Shown here: piece after piece, positions 15,317 to 24,239 of the stretch
Layout: every line of letters begins with the position of its first letter
How positions within the stretch are numbered: position 1 is the stretch's first letter
NCBI GenBank assembly: GCA_038204505.1
Contig: JBBRCV010000003.1
Span: 1-64,000, forward strand
Origin: Timaviella sp038204505
GTDB lineage: Bacteria > Cyanobacteriota > Cyanobacteriia > Elainellales > Elainellaceae
Length of the DNA stretch: 64,000 nucleotides
Reading direction: 5' to 3'
Notes under the pieces: generated by a model
Seen by the model: the letters and a program-made list of their open reading frames with translations, nothing else
Databases searched by the model: none
Told to the model about the DNA's origin: nothing
Program-made: the position numbers and the translations under genes

Positions 15317-16606
15317 TTAAATTCCGCCGACAAACCGACGGGGACTGAGGAGATTTTTGGGGTCGAACTGGTGTTTGATTTTTTGCATTAGGTCAAGAGC
15401 ATTGCCAGAGTAGCCCCAAACATCTAGGGTTTGCTTAAGCGAAGGGGGCGCTTCTAAAACGGTGAGAAAGCCGCCTTGCATCTCACATAAATCTCGTAAT
15501 TTGAGCAAGGTTTGAGCAGGTAGATCGCTGAATCGGAGCATTCCCAGTCCGCTGCCTGCATAAATACAGCCTGTGGTGAGGGCGATCGCACTCATAAGTC
15601 TTAACGTCTCAACTGCTTTCGAGGGTAATACCCCTATCTTGCAGGCAATCGGGAAAGCTAGGGTAGGCGTTTCTATTTGTTCTTGTAATTGCTGCCATAA
15701 CTGAGATTCTTCAATTCCTGCCCAAGATTGTCCTTTTAGCCCCAGTGCTTCGCCCACTTGAAGAAGTCGGGTAGATTGTTGCTCGACGCTAACCTCAATG
15801 TTTTGGAAGCGGATCAGGAGTCCCATGGTGTTTAGCCCAAGGGTTTGGACGGGCAGAAGGGCGATCGCTGTCGGTGTCAACGCTGAAGCAAGTAGAGTTT
15901 TAGTGGCTTGAGCGATCGCCTCTTCATCACCCTGTAACATCACCGTTCGCGCTGCCACTGGCAGAGGATAAATCCGAAACGTCACCTGACTGATGATGCC
16001 TAGTGTGCCGTAGGAACCTGTGAACAGTTTCATCAGGTCATAGCCTGCCACGTTCTTGACTACGCGACCTCCAGCTTTGGCGATCGCCCCATCGCTACGT
16101 ACAAAGGAAAGCCCAATCAGCATATCTCGAATGCCGCCGTAGCGTTGCCGCAGCGCTCCAGTGTCGCCCGTTGCCACAATGCCGCCAAGTGTGGCTGTGG
16201 TAGCGTAGGACGGATCGATCGCCAAAAACTGTCCTCCTTTTGCTAGCTCTACCTGCAAGTCTGCTAATCTTATACCCGCTTCAGCCGTCACCGTTAAATC
16301 GCCGACAGCATGGTCAATGAGTCGATTTAGTCGCGCCGTACTAATCATTAAATCAACCTCTGCCAAGCTACCCCAGTGCAGCTTACTGCCCTGACCGCAA
16401 GGTAAAACTCGCCATTGATTAGCATAAGCATAAGCGAGAACTTCCGATAGCTCTTCTGAAGTCTTTGGGTAAACAATGCACTGGGCTGAGGAATTTGGGG
16501 CGAAAGCTGCGGTAAAGCGCGATCGCTCCTCACCTTCCAAACTTTCCCAGGTTTTTACTCCCGACAATCCAACAATGCTTTCTAACGTTTGGGCAATCCC
16601 GCTCAC
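15317..16606 (-). CDS. glcE: FAD-binding oxidoreductase, GlcE-like
   Basis: 429 residues with the PCMH-type FAD-binding domain: VYPKTSEELSEVLAYA, then LPCGQGSKLHWG, and the central TLGGIVATGDTGALRQRYGG and GGRVVKNVAGYDLMKLFTGSYGTLG segments. The C-terminal FAD-oxidase cap ends in FDPKNLLSPRRF, typical of this superfamily. In glycolate dehydrogenase, GlcE is the smaller flavoprotein partner of GlcD and GlcF. It sits immediately upstream of glcF. GlcD is not in the window, so it must be encoded elsewhere. Confidence 0.9.
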   Translation of the reverse strand: MSGIAQTLESIVGLSGVKTWESLEGEERSRFTAAFAPNSSAQCIVYPKTSEELSEVLAYAYANQWRVLPCGQGSKLHWGSLAEVDLMISTARLNRLIDHAVGDLTVTAEAGIRLADLQVELAKGGQFLAIDPSYATTATLGGIVATGDTGALRQRYGGIRDMLIGLSFVRSDGAIAKAGGRVVKNVAGYDLMKLFTGSYGTLGIISQVTFRIYPLPVAARTVMLQGDEEAIAQATKTLLASALTPTAIALLPVQTLGLNTMGLLIRFQNIEVSVEQQSTRLLQVGEALGLKGQSWAGIEESQLWQQLQEQIETPTLAFPIACKIGVLPSKAVETLRLMSAIALTTGCIYAGSGLGMLRFSDLPAQTLLKLRDLCEMQGGFLTVLEAPPSLKQTLDVWGYSGNALDLMQKIKHQFDPKNLLSPRRFVGGI

Positions 16607-16648
16607 GTAACTAACGCTCCTGATAAACCAATGCTCCTGATCAATGGC

Positions 16649-17446
16649 TCAAACGCTGGGGGTTAGAGCGGGTAATAATGTGAGGATTTCTGCTCCATCG
16701 GGAGTGACGGCAATCGTATGTTCAAACTGTGCTGAGAGCTTGCGATCTTTTGTCAGAGCCGTCCACTGGTCGGGCATCACCTCAACTTCCCAGGTGCCTT
16801 CGTTAATCATTGGCTCAATGGTAAAAACCATGCCGGGTCTGAACTTTTTGCCCTTCCCGCGAATGCCATAGTGAGGAATTTGGGGAGCCGTGTGGAAAAT
16901 TCTGCTCACCCCATGTCCCACAAAATCGCGCACAACTGAAAAGCCTTGAGATTCAGCATAAGCCTGAATCGCTGCTCCAATATCGCCCACCTTGCCGCCT
17001 GGCTTCACGGCTGCAATGCCTCGCATCAAACACTCTTGAGTTACTTCTACCAGCCGCCGCGCGATCGGTGAAGGCGTTCCTACAAAGAAAGTGCGGGACA
17101 CGTCGCCGTGAAATCCTTCAACCAAAGGCGTAACGTCGATGTTGATAATATCGCCGTCTCGCAGAATTTCTTTGGCGTTAGGAATGCCGTGACAGACAAC
17201 CGCGTTGACGCTGGTGCAGATCGATCGCGGGAAAGGATTATCGCTCCCTGCCGGATATCCTAAAGGCGCACTCTTCGCGCCCCGTGCTTGCGTCCAAGCT
17301 TCGGCAGCTTGATCGAGGGCTAAGGTGCTCACTCCTGGCTTCACCATCGGTTCCAGGTAGTCGAGCAGTTGAGCCGCAACGCGCCCCGCCTGGCGCATCT
17401 TGTCAATTTCTCGGCTCGATAAAAGGACAATCTGTTCGTTATCCAT
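16649..17446 (-). CDS. map: Methionine aminopeptidase, type I
   Basis: Removes the initiator methionine from nascent proteins. All metal ligands of the pita-bread fold are seen: the two Asp in DIINIDVTPLVEGFHGDVSRTF, the His in GHGVSRIFH, and the Glu residues in FTIEPM and in AQFEHT; the substrate-site His is in VCHGIPN. At 265 residues it is the short form without an N-terminal zinc-binding extension. Many cyanobacteria have several map genes. It diverges from thiD across a 144-bp intergenic space. Confidence 0.95.
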   Translation of the reverse strand: MDNEQIVLLSSREIDKMRQAGRVAAQLLDYLEPMVKPGVSTLALDQAAEAWTQARGAKSAPLGYPAGSDNPFPRSICTSVNAVVCHGIPNAKEILRDGDIINIDVTPLVEGFHGDVSRTFFVGTPSPIARRLVEVTQECLMRGIAAVKPGGKVGDIGAAIQAYAESQGFSVVRDFVGHGVSRIFHTAPQIPHYGIRGKGKKFRPGMVFTIEPMINEGTWEVEVMPDQWTALTKDRKLSAQFEHTIAVTPDGAEILTLLPALTPSV

Positions 17447-17590
17447 GAATCTCTAATATTGCTTCACTGCTATCCATCTTAAACGGAAATGCTGAAGGGC
17501 TGCGTTGATTAAAGATACGAAAGGTTTTACATAGTCTTCAGAAGCAACTACTATCTTAATTCAGTAATTATCTAAGCCGGATCGACGTTT

Positions 17591-18406
17591 ATGACTGCCA
17601 CATCTTCCTCAACCGTCCCTGTTGCAATGACTATTGCGGGGTCAGATAGCGGCGGTGGAGCAGGCATTCAAGCCGATTTACGCACCTTTGCCTTTCACCA
17701 AGTTCATGGCACCTGTGCCCTCACCTGTGTTACCGCTCAAAACACAATGGGCGTAATGCGGGTTGATGCGCTGCCACCTGCCGCCGTAGTCGCTCAAATC
17801 CTTGCCGTAGCTGAAGATATTGGCATTCAGGCGGCAAAAACTGGGATGCTGCTGAATCAGGAAATCATTGCGGCAGTTGCCACCCAGATTGAGGCTTTGG
17901 AGCTGCTTAATCTTGTGGTTGATCCTGTCATGGTTTCGCGTACAGGAGCACGGTTAATTGATGATCAGGCGATCGCCACCCTGCGCGATCGCCTCATTCC
18001 ATTTGCCACTGTCTTCACGCCTAACCGATACGAAGCCCAAATTCTTAGTGGTATGGATATCAACACTTTGGAAGAAATGCAAACCGCTGCTCAGAAAATA
18101 TTTACTTTGGGGGCAAAAGCCGTTTTAGTTAAAGGCGGCGGCATGACAAATGAGTTGCGTGGTGTGGATGTGTGGTTTGACGGCGATCGCCTAGAAACCC
18201 TCCACACCGAAACCGTGAATACGACCGATACTCATGGTACAGGTTGTACTTTGGCGGCGGCGATCGCTGCCAACCTTGCCCTAGGTTATGCCCCTTTCGC
18301 CGCCACCCAATCCGCTAAAGCCTACGTCACTCAGGCTCTCCGCCACGCTCTCCGGATTGGTAAAGGGCAAGGTCCCGTCGGACATTTCTTCCCTCTCCTC
18401 TCTTAA
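17591..18406 (+). CDS. thiD: Hydroxymethylpyrimidine/phosphomethylpyrimidine kinase
   Basis: Phosphorylates HMP and HMP-phosphate in thiamine biosynthesis. The ribokinase-like fold is shown by TIAGSDSGGGAGIQADLRTF at the N-terminus, DPVMVSRTGARL in the middle, VFTPNRYEAQIL, and the anion-hole motif DTHGTGCTLAAAIAANLA near the C-terminus containing the catalytic aspartate region. Length of 271 residues is usual for single-domain ThiD. No thiE or TPP riboswitch is adjacent. The ABC ATPase gene follows after 73 bp. Confidence 0.95.
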   Translation: MTATSSSTVPVAMTIAGSDSGGGAGIQADLRTFAFHQVHGTCALTCVTAQNTMGVMRVDALPPAAVVAQILAVAEDIGIQAAKTGMLLNQEIIAAVATQIEALELLNLVVDPVMVSRTGARLIDDQAIATLRDRLIPFATVFTPNRYEAQILSGMDINTLEEMQTAAQKIFTLGAKAVLVKGGGMTNELRGVDVWFDGDRLETLHTETVNTTDTHGTGCTLAAAIAANLALGYAPFAATQSAKAYVTQALRHALRIGKGQGPVGHFFPLLS

Positions 18407-18479
18407 AATCCTTTCAAATCCTAAAAATCCTCCACTACCTCCACTAATATGGAGTCAGCAACCCTAGGTCTGTCATTTA

Positions 18480-19148
18480 ATGCTGCATCTCAAGAACCTG
18501 ATTTACCATCCACCCGCAACCCCATCGGCAATTCTCAAATCTATCAATCTTGAATTGGCACCTCAGCAGATGGGCTTAATTGTGGGACCTAGTGGTTCTG
18601 GGAAAAGTACGCTTCTCGAAATTTTGGCAGGCTTAGCGAAGAAAACATCGGGCACGATCGCTTGGCGCGACCAAGAACTGAGTCCTGATCATCTTCAACA
18701 ATTGGGCGGTTTAGTATTCCAATTTCCTGAGCGCCATTTTTGTGGACACACCATTTTGTCAGAACTCCGATTAGGACATCCTGAATTAGGCAAGGAGCGA
18801 ATTGATCAGGCGCTGGCTGCGGTTCGTCTAGGTCATCTTTCGCTAAACACTTCGCCTCGTTCTCTAAGCGGTGGGCAGCAGCGGCGGCTGGCTTTGGCAG
18901 TGCAGTTAATTCGGCAACCCTATCTCCTGTTGCTGGATGAACCGACAGCAGGGCTAGACTGGTCGATGCGGCAGCAGTTAATTAGCTTGCTGGGTGAGTT
19001 AAAAAAAGAGTGGACGTTGCTAATTGTGTCCCACGAGCCGGGAGAGTTGATGGCGATCGCCGATCGCTGCTGGACGTTGGAGCATGGTGAATTAACGGCG
19101 GCTGACCCAGCAAGTTTTGTCACCAAACAACCTGTCGTGCAGGGGTGA
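18480..19148 (+). CDS. ECF-type ABC transporter ATPase
   Basis: 222 residues with every ABC ATPase motif: Walker A GPSGSGKST, a Q-loop of the energy-coupling-factor form (GLVFQFPERHF), signature LSGGQQRRLALA, Walker B LLLLDEPTAGLD and switch His in VSHEP. The FQFPE Q-loop is typical of EcfA/CbiO ATPases of vitamin and metal transporters. No EcfT or substrate-binding S subunit is adjacent. Its position just after thiD might hint at thiamine-precursor uptake, but this is only neighbourhood inference. Confidence 0.88.
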   Translation: MLHLKNLIYHPPATPSAILKSINLELAPQQMGLIVGPSGSGKSTLLEILAGLAKKTSGTIAWRDQELSPDHLQQLGGLVFQFPERHFCGHTILSELRLGHPELGKERIDQALAAVRLGHLSLNTSPRSLSGGQQRRLALAVQLIRQPYLLLLDEPTAGLDWSMRQQLISLLGELKKEWTLLIVSHEPGELMAIADRCWTLEHGELTAADPASFVTKQPVVQG

Positions 19149-19180
19149 TGAGATGATGGATAGGGCAATGAGGAGAGTGA

Positions 19181-20011
19181 ATGTCAGATTTACCGCAGTC
19201 AGATTTGTTACAGCCTGAATTACCGCAGCCCGATTCATTGCAGCCTGAGTTACCGGAACTGCCTGATTTGCCAGAACTATATGAGATTTGGCAGCAGACT
19301 TTAGGATGGCAGCCTAATAAGGTTCAGCAAGGGCAGTTTCAGAAGCTTTACGAGCAAATTCTGGAAGGCAATCGGCTGCTCAATTTGACCCGAATTACTG
19401 AGCCGCAGGAATTTTGGGAAAAGCATCTCTGGGATTCTTTGTGGGGAATTAAGCCCTGGCGAATGGACGCTTCAGAGACAGGGATGATTTCTCAAGACCC
19501 TCAAGATTCTCCAGAATCTCCCTATAAAGTGATTGATATTGGAACAGGGTGCGGGTTTCCGGGGGTGCCTGTGGCGATCGCTCGTCCCGATTGGTTTGTG
19601 ACTCTGCTAGATTCTACGCGCAAAAAACTGGTCTTCCTCGACTCGTTGCTGGCTTCATTGGGCATTACGAACGCTCAAACTTGGGTAGAGCGGGCAGAGC
19701 AGCTAGGTAAAAGTGCTGAGCATCGTGAGCAGTATGATTTGGTATTGATTCGAGCGGTGGCGAGTACGGTAGTTTGCGCTCAGTACTGTTTGCCGCTGCT
19801 AAAAGTGGGTGGAGTAGCAGTGCTATATCGGGGACAGTGGACAGAGGAAGAGGCGATCGCTCTGAAATCTATCGTCACAAAACTAGGTGGAGAAGTTGAG
19901 GCAGTTGAGGCAGTAACGACACCTTTGAGTGAGGGGATTCGGCACTGCGTCTATCTTAAAAAAGTTTTGACTACACAAAAAAAGTTGCCGCAGAGACGGG
20001 ATATCGGGTAG
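19181..20011 (+). CDS. rsmG: 16S rRNA (guanine-527-N7) methyltransferase
   Basis: The Rossmann methyltransferase core carries the SAM motif DIGTGCGFPGVPVAIARP, followed by LLDSTRKKLVFLDSLL and the conserved LIRAVAS strand. RsmG methylates G527 in the 530 loop of 16S rRNA. About the first 30 residues are an extra low-complexity stretch of repeated (S/E)LPQP/LQPELP units arising from short DNA repeats, so the functional start may lie at or after residue 28; the ATG at 19181 is preceded by AGGAGAG. A 35-bp dispersed repeat starts at the stop codon. Confidence 0.93.
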   Translation: MSDLPQSDLLQPELPQPDSLQPELPELPDLPELYEIWQQTLGWQPNKVQQGQFQKLYEQILEGNRLLNLTRITEPQEFWEKHLWDSLWGIKPWRMDASETGMISQDPQDSPESPYKVIDIGTGCGFPGVPVAIARPDWFVTLLDSTRKKLVFLDSLLASLGITNAQTWVERAEQLGKSAEHREQYDLVLIRAVASTVVCAQYCLPLLKVGGVAVLYRGQWTEEEAIALKSIVTKLGGEVEAVEAVTTPLSEGIRHCVYLKKVLTTQKKLPQRRDIG

Positions 20012-20045
20012 GGCGACCCTTGCGGTATCTGCGAAGCAGCGCGCT
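20011..20045 (+). repeat. 35-bp dispersed repeat, copy 1
   Basis: The 35-base unit beginning GGGCGACCCTTGCGGTAT and ending GCAGCGCGCT recurs at 33436-33470 with a single mismatch, and a degenerate inverse copy is at about 35637-35670. This copy begins at the last base of the rsmG stop codon. Confidence 0.85.
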
Positions 20046-20065
20046 CCATACTTTCAGACAAACTC

Positions 20066-20109
20066 ATGGCTCTTCTCAAAGATTTTAATGACTCTTCTCA
20101 AAGATCTTT
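20066..20109 (+). repeat. 22-bp tandem duplication covering the benE start
   Basis: The stretch ATGGCTCTTCTCAAAGAT starting at 20066 is repeated as ATGACTCTTCTCAAAGAT at 20088, 22 bases on. The second ATG is the benE start; the first is out of frame, so it would be a decoy initiation site. Confidence 0.75.
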
Positions 20110-21269
20110 CCGCCTCTGCAATTATTGCAGGCTTCGTCACTGTCCTCGTTGGCTTTACTAGCTCTGCTGTCATCGTCTTTCAAGCTGCCCAAACCCTCAA
20201 CGCCTCACCTGCCCAAATTGGCTCTTGGATGTTTGCCCTAGGGATGGGAATGGGGTCAACCTGCATTCTCCTCTCCTGGCGATATCGGGTTCCCGTTGTA
20301 ACTGCCTGGTCTACGCCAGGTGCCGCCATGCTGATCACGACGGTGGCTGGAGTCTCTATGGAAGAGGCGATCGGGGCATTCCTAGTCTCAGGTGTACTTA
20401 TCACTCTTTCTGGTTTCAGCGGCTGGTTTGAGCGCATCATCAACCGCATTCCCTTGGCGATCGCATCAGGAATGCTGTCGGGTGTGCTGTTGCGGTTTGG
20501 GCTAGATGTGTTTATTGCCATGAAAACGCAATTTATCCTGACATTTGCGATGTTTTGCCTGTACCTCGTGGCTCGTCGCTTAATTCCGCGCTATGCCGTG
20601 ATTTCTGCCTTGGGGCTGGGTTTGCTGATTGCTGGTGTTAAAGGATTGCTGCATTTTGAGACCGTTAGCTTGCAATGGGCACAGCCTGTTTTCACTTTGC
20701 CCCAATTCTCAGTTAGTGCGCTAGTGGGGGTGGCGTTGCCCTTATTTGTAGTCACAATGGCATCTCAAAATGTGCCTGGTGTTGCGGTGATGCGGGCATC
20801 GGGCTACTCAGTGCCGATCTCGCCGCTGATTGGTTGGACGGGGGCAGCTACGATCGCCCTAGCCCCTTTTGGAGCTTTCGCCATTAACCTCGCTGCCATT
20901 ACCGCTGCAATTTGTATGGGCAGAGAAGCTCATGAAGATCCTGACAAACGCTATGTGGCGGCGATCGCGGCAGGCGTATTCTATTTGCTGATTGGAGTTT
21001 TAGGAGGAACTGTGGGTGCGGTGTTTGCAGCACTGCCTAAAGAACTGGTGCTAGCGATCGCGGGTCTAGCTCTTCTAGGAACCATCGGCAATGGACTTGC
21101 TGCTGCCCTCATCCATGAAAAAGACCGGGAACCTGCCCTGATTACATTCCTTGTTACAGCGTCAGGCGTGACGTTGTTTGGCATTGGAGCCGCATTTTGG
21201 GGATTGGTTGCAGGGACATTAGCGTTAGCCGTATTGCAGTTTAAGAAAAAAGCTAACTCATCTGGCTAA
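20088..21269 (+). CDS. benE: BenE-family benzoate/H+ symporter
   Basis: 393 residues with about 11-12 membrane helices and typical BenE sequence: VLVGFTSSAVIVFQAAQTL at the N-terminus, then TAWSTPGAAML, LFVVTMASQNVPGVAVMRASGY in the middle and a conserved INLAAITAAICMGREAHEDP loop. Family members move benzoate or related aromatic acids with protons; in cyanobacteria, the physiological substrate is not known. The start codon region is duplicated. The last 17 bases overlap the 3' end of the convergent Uma2 gene. Confidence 0.9.
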   Translation: MTLLKDLSASAIIAGFVTVLVGFTSSAVIVFQAAQTLNASPAQIGSWMFALGMGMGSTCILLSWRYRVPVVTAWSTPGAAMLITTVAGVSMEEAIGAFLVSGVLITLSGFSGWFERIINRIPLAIASGMLSGVLLRFGLDVFIAMKTQFILTFAMFCLYLVARRLIPRYAVISALGLGLLIAGVKGLLHFETVSLQWAQPVFTLPQFSVSALVGVALPLFVVTMASQNVPGVAVMRASGYSVPISPLIGWTGAATIALAPFGAFAINLAAITAAICMGREAHEDPDKRYVAAIAAGVFYLLIGVLGGTVGAVFAALPKELVLAIAGLALLGTIGNGLAAALIHEKDREPALITFLVTASGVTLFGIGAAFWGLVAGTLALAVLQFKKKANSSG

Positions 21270-22236
21270 AGTCCTGCACCTGTGTTTTCGATAAACCCAT
21301 GATCTCAGCCACTTGAGACACTGCCATCCCAGTTGCTAATAGATTTCGGGTTGCCTGACGCAATTGCGCTTGCGCTTGTTCCTTTTCTAGTTGCGCTCGT
21401 TCCTTCTCTAATTGCGCTCGTTCCTTCTCTAATTGCGCTCGTTCTTTTTCTAGTTGTGCTTGTGCGTTCTGCCGTTGAGCTTGCTCTCTTTCCTGTTCTT
21501 CTTGCTCTGTATCGGTTAAGAGCCAGTTGCCTTGGCGATCGCACCATCGCAACCAATAACTAGGAACACTGTCAAAACTGCCCTCCCAAATCCCTAGCCC
21601 AATTCCTAAATCTTCTAGCCAAAGACGAGGATTGTCGGCAGAGAGCGCTTGTTCCTCATAGCGTCTGCCCTCTAGTTTGAAATATCGCAACTGTCGGGTA
21701 TAACGGCTGTAAACGATGTAGTGGGGAATGCGGAGATACTCCTCATACACTGCAAACTTACCCGGTGGTTTTTCTCGTTTGGTTCGCTGGGTGCTTTTCT
21801 CTGAGGATTCTGTCTTTTGAGCGGCTTCATTGTAAAAGCGCCCCAAATCCTCGCCCTCTGTACCCGGAGACAAAAATTCGACCACTACATCAGGGGACTG
21901 TCCTTCTTGCCAGATCACATAACTGCGCCGAAGATCTTTGCCCTCGTATAAGCGCGGCACGTCTACTACCAAAAACCAATCAGGGCGCTTGTGCCACAGC
22001 GGATGTTTGACATCATAGTAAAGGTTGAGGTCGGAAGCGGTAAAGTAATGCTCACGGGATGTGTCATTTAACCGCAGCGTTCGGCTCAGCAATTGGGGCT
22101 GGAGGTCATGAAATTCGTCAGGCAAGCCAGGCTCCTCCGGATCTTCGCTGGGTAGATCATACATAGTGGGCAGCGTTTCTTTGGGCGATCGCGGTGGATC
22201 GGTCTGCTCAATTGATGTGTAGGAAATGAGAACCAT
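21253..22236 (-). CDS. Uma2 family protein with C-terminal coiled coil
   Basis: 327 residues. A Uma2/DUF820 fold lies at about 25-215 (VVDVPRLYEG, SPDVVVEFLSPGTEGEDLG, YEEYLRIPHYIVYSR). Residues 240-290 are a highly charged coiled coil made of tandem AQLEKER heptads, encoded by 21-bp DNA repeats. The C-terminal 35 residues (RNLLATGMAVSQVAEIMGLS) form a small helix-turn-helix-like end seen in many cyanobacterial Uma2 proteins. Repeat number can be expected to vary between strains. It converges on benE. Confidence 0.87.
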   Translation of the reverse strand: MVLISYTSIEQTDPPRSPKETLPTMYDLPSEDPEEPGLPDEFHDLQPQLLSRTLRLNDTSREHYFTASDLNLYYDVKHPLWHKRPDWFLVVDVPRLYEGKDLRRSYVIWQEGQSPDVVVEFLSPGTEGEDLGRFYNEAAQKTESSEKSTQRTKREKPPGKFAVYEEYLRIPHYIVYSRYTRQLRYFKLEGRRYEEQALSADNPRLWLEDLGIGLGIWEGSFDSVPSYWLRWCDRQGNWLLTDTEQEEQEREQAQRQNAQAQLEKERAQLEKERAQLEKERAQLEKEQAQAQLRQATRNLLATGMAVSQVAEIMGLSKTQVQDFSQMS

Positions 22237-22310
22237 AGCGACCTCTACAGGGTTTCAACTTCATACCGTAATCCTACAATTAATTCTCAAAACGCAAATT
22301 CTAAAAGGAT

Positions 22311-22339
22311 AGGGCAGAGCCTCATTGAAGCTCTGCCCT
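22311..22339 (-). terminator. Terminator of the sugar-nucleotide cluster
   Basis: AGGGCAGAGC (22311-22320) and GCTCTGCCCT (22330-22339) form a perfect 10-bp stem with a 9-base loop. On the minus strand it is followed by ATCCTTTT, a weak T-tract, 31 bases after the stop codon of the oxidoreductase gene. Confidence 0.75.
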
Positions 22340-22369
22340 GTATCAGAAATGAGGCACTACGATTCAGCG

Positions 22370-23686
22370 CTACACAGCCGCCAATTGAGGCACAGCCTCA
22401 GCAAAATAAGCATTTTGCTCAGCCCGCAGTTTGTCGCACAGCCGACCTTCTGGCACTTCCACATCGGCATAAGTCAACACCTGATCTTTAGGAATATCGC
22501 GCTTTAGGCGACAGCCCTCCGCTAAGCCCATGGGCAACAGGTTCTCAGCTTGAGTAACATCAGAGTTTTCACATTGCCCGTAGGTCATGTAATAACCAAT
22601 GGGGTCGATCGTCTCACCTGCCTTCAAGTCGATCTTCGCTGTAGCAACCACATCTACCAGCGGTCCACCTAGTGGCGACAGTACCCGATCTTGGAACAAT
22701 ACTGCCCGTGCTACCGACAGCGGTACTTCAAAGTGGCAGAGATGATACGGCGTGTAGAAGCTATAGAGCGGACCTTCACCCAGTTTGTATAGGTTAAGGT
22801 AGTGCTTTTGCTTCGGATCATCATGCGTTCCTAGAACAAACACGCCAGGTCCAGGTTGGGAACCCACCACATAATCAACGATACCGCCCCACTCTTTGAG
22901 CATATCGATATCATATTTTTTAGTCAGGTCATCCACATGTCCTCTATAGTCATAGCCCAACATGCCGCGCTTGCAGACTCTCATACCAGTGCCGTTAGCC
23001 ACGATCGCCTGTTCAAAGGAAATCTTTGTGCCGTCGGCAAAGCTGGTGACCATGTGAGCTTTCTGTCCCCACTGTTTGGCAAAGCTCTCTTGCGTTGTGG
23101 GATTGCGGTAAGGATCTTGCAGACCTTTAATATTGCCGCACAGCAGCGGCGTTAAGCCAATGCTTTTCACAAAGCGATAGAGGTTCATTTCTACCCCAGG
23201 CTGATCGCCATCGCAGGCGCTCAGGATCACTCCAGCTTTGTCGGCGTAGACTTTTAGAATCGGACCGAGCGTTCCGTCTAACTCGGCATCCATCATGATG
23301 ACGTGCTTGCCGTGGGCGATCGCTTCCATAATCACAGTCGCGCCAAACTCGATCGCTCCAGTCACTTCAATCAGCGCATCAATCCCCTCGGCTTGGCACA
23401 GCAGCATTGGATCATCGGTGACAGCGTATTGGTTTTGGGCGATCGCCGCTTCCAATTCAGCTACAGTCGAGACAGTTTTGTAGTCTGTCACGCCCGCTTC
23501 GCTATAAGCCCGTTGCGCCGCTTCCACATTCCGGTTAGAAATAGCGACCAACTCCATTCCTGGCACTGAATTCGCAATTTGGTTAGCAATACCTCTCCCC
23601 ATGAAACCAGCCCCAACCATCCCAACTTTAATGGGATTACCCGCTTCGGCACGAGCTTTAAGTGCAGTATCAACAATAAACATCAT
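22370..23686 (-). CDS. NAD(P)-dependent oxidoreductase with SAF domain
   Basis: 438 residues of the homoserine-dehydrogenase-like COG4091 type: Rossmann motif VGMVGAGFMGRGIANQI at about residue 23, a catalytic domain in the middle, and a C-terminal SAF domain (AEGCRLKRDIPKDQVLTYADVEV). SAF domains also occur in sialic-acid synthases and antifreeze proteins. It is the last gene of a five-gene minus-strand cluster of nucleotide-sugar enzymes, with only 4 bp from the RfbC-like gene, so its likely substrate is a sugar or sugar-acid derivative rather than homoserine (inference). Confidence 0.85.
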   Translation of the reverse strand: MMFIVDTALKARAEAGNPIKVGMVGAGFMGRGIANQIANSVPGMELVAISNRNVEAAQRAYSEAGVTDYKTVSTVAELEAAIAQNQYAVTDDPMLLCQAEGIDALIEVTGAIEFGATVIMEAIAHGKHVIMMDAELDGTLGPILKVYADKAGVILSACDGDQPGVEMNLYRFVKSIGLTPLLCGNIKGLQDPYRNPTTQESFAKQWGQKAHMVTSFADGTKISFEQAIVANGTGMRVCKRGMLGYDYRGHVDDLTKKYDIDMLKEWGGIVDYVVGSQPGPGVFVLGTHDDPKQKHYLNLYKLGEGPLYSFYTPYHLCHFEVPLSVARAVLFQDRVLSPLGGPLVDVVATAKIDLKAGETIDPIGYYMTYGQCENSDVTQAENLLPMGLAEGCRLKRDIPKDQVLTYADVEVPEGRLCDKLRAEQNAYFAEAVPQLAAV

Positions 23687-23690
23687 GGCG

Positions 23691-24239
23691 TTACAAAACT
23701 CCTACAGATATGGTTTCAAACAATGCCCAGGCAGCATCTTTCTCAGAAATTACGGTGACGGGTATGGGCCACTCAATCCCAAAAGCGGGATCATCGTAGC
23801 GCAATCCGCGTTCGTAGCCAGGGGTATAGAACTCCCCAACTTGATAAACGACCTCAGCCCCATCAGTGAGTGCCTGATAGCCGTGGGCAAACAGTTCTGG
23901 AATATAGAGCGATCGGTGGTTATCTGCCGTCAACTCAACCCCAATGTGCTCCATGTAGGTGGGGGAATCGGGGCGCATGTCGATAATGACATCGTAAATT
24001 GCCCCTTTCGTACATCGCACCAGCTTAGTTTCACAGGCAGGTGCAACCTGATAATGCATTCCTCTCAGGGTTCCAGCGAGGTAGTTGAATGACAAGTTGC
24101 ACTGCGCCACGGTGGGCTTTAGTCCATGCTCTGCAAATCCCTGCGCGCAAAACGTCCGAGCAAACGCGCCTCGATCATCTGCCCGCAAATCCAGATCTAG
24201 GATAAATGCGCCTTTGAGTTTAGTTTCGGTAAAAATCAT
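23691..24239 (-). CDS. rfbC: dTDP-4-dehydrorhamnose 3,5-epimerase family protein
   Basis: 182 residues, the usual RmlC length. Visible motifs are DDRGAFARTFC, QCNLSFNYLAGTLRGMHYQ with the catalytic His, RCTKGAIYDVIIDMR, and LYIPELFAHGYQAL. RmlC epimerises 4-keto-6-deoxy sugars attached to a nucleotide. The neighbouring cytidylyltransferase suggests that a CDP-sugar rather than a dTDP-sugar is the substrate here. The ATG overlaps the stop codon of the upstream epimerase gene (TAATG), showing translational coupling. Confidence 0.88.
   Translation of the reverse strand: MIFTETKLKGAFILDLDLRADDRGAFARTFCAQGFAEHGLKPTVAQCNLSFNYLAGTLRGMHYQVAPACETKLVRCTKGAIYDVIIDMRPDSPTYMEHIGVELTADNHRSLYIPELFAHGYQALTDGAEVVYQVGEFYTPGYERGLRYDDPAFGIEWPIPVTVISEKDAAWALFETISVGVL

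Noticed and set aside
23601..24092. A 163-codon plus-strand frame across the oxidoreductase/rfbC junction
   Set aside because: Both minus-strand genes are strongly conserved here; the frame has no family resemblance.
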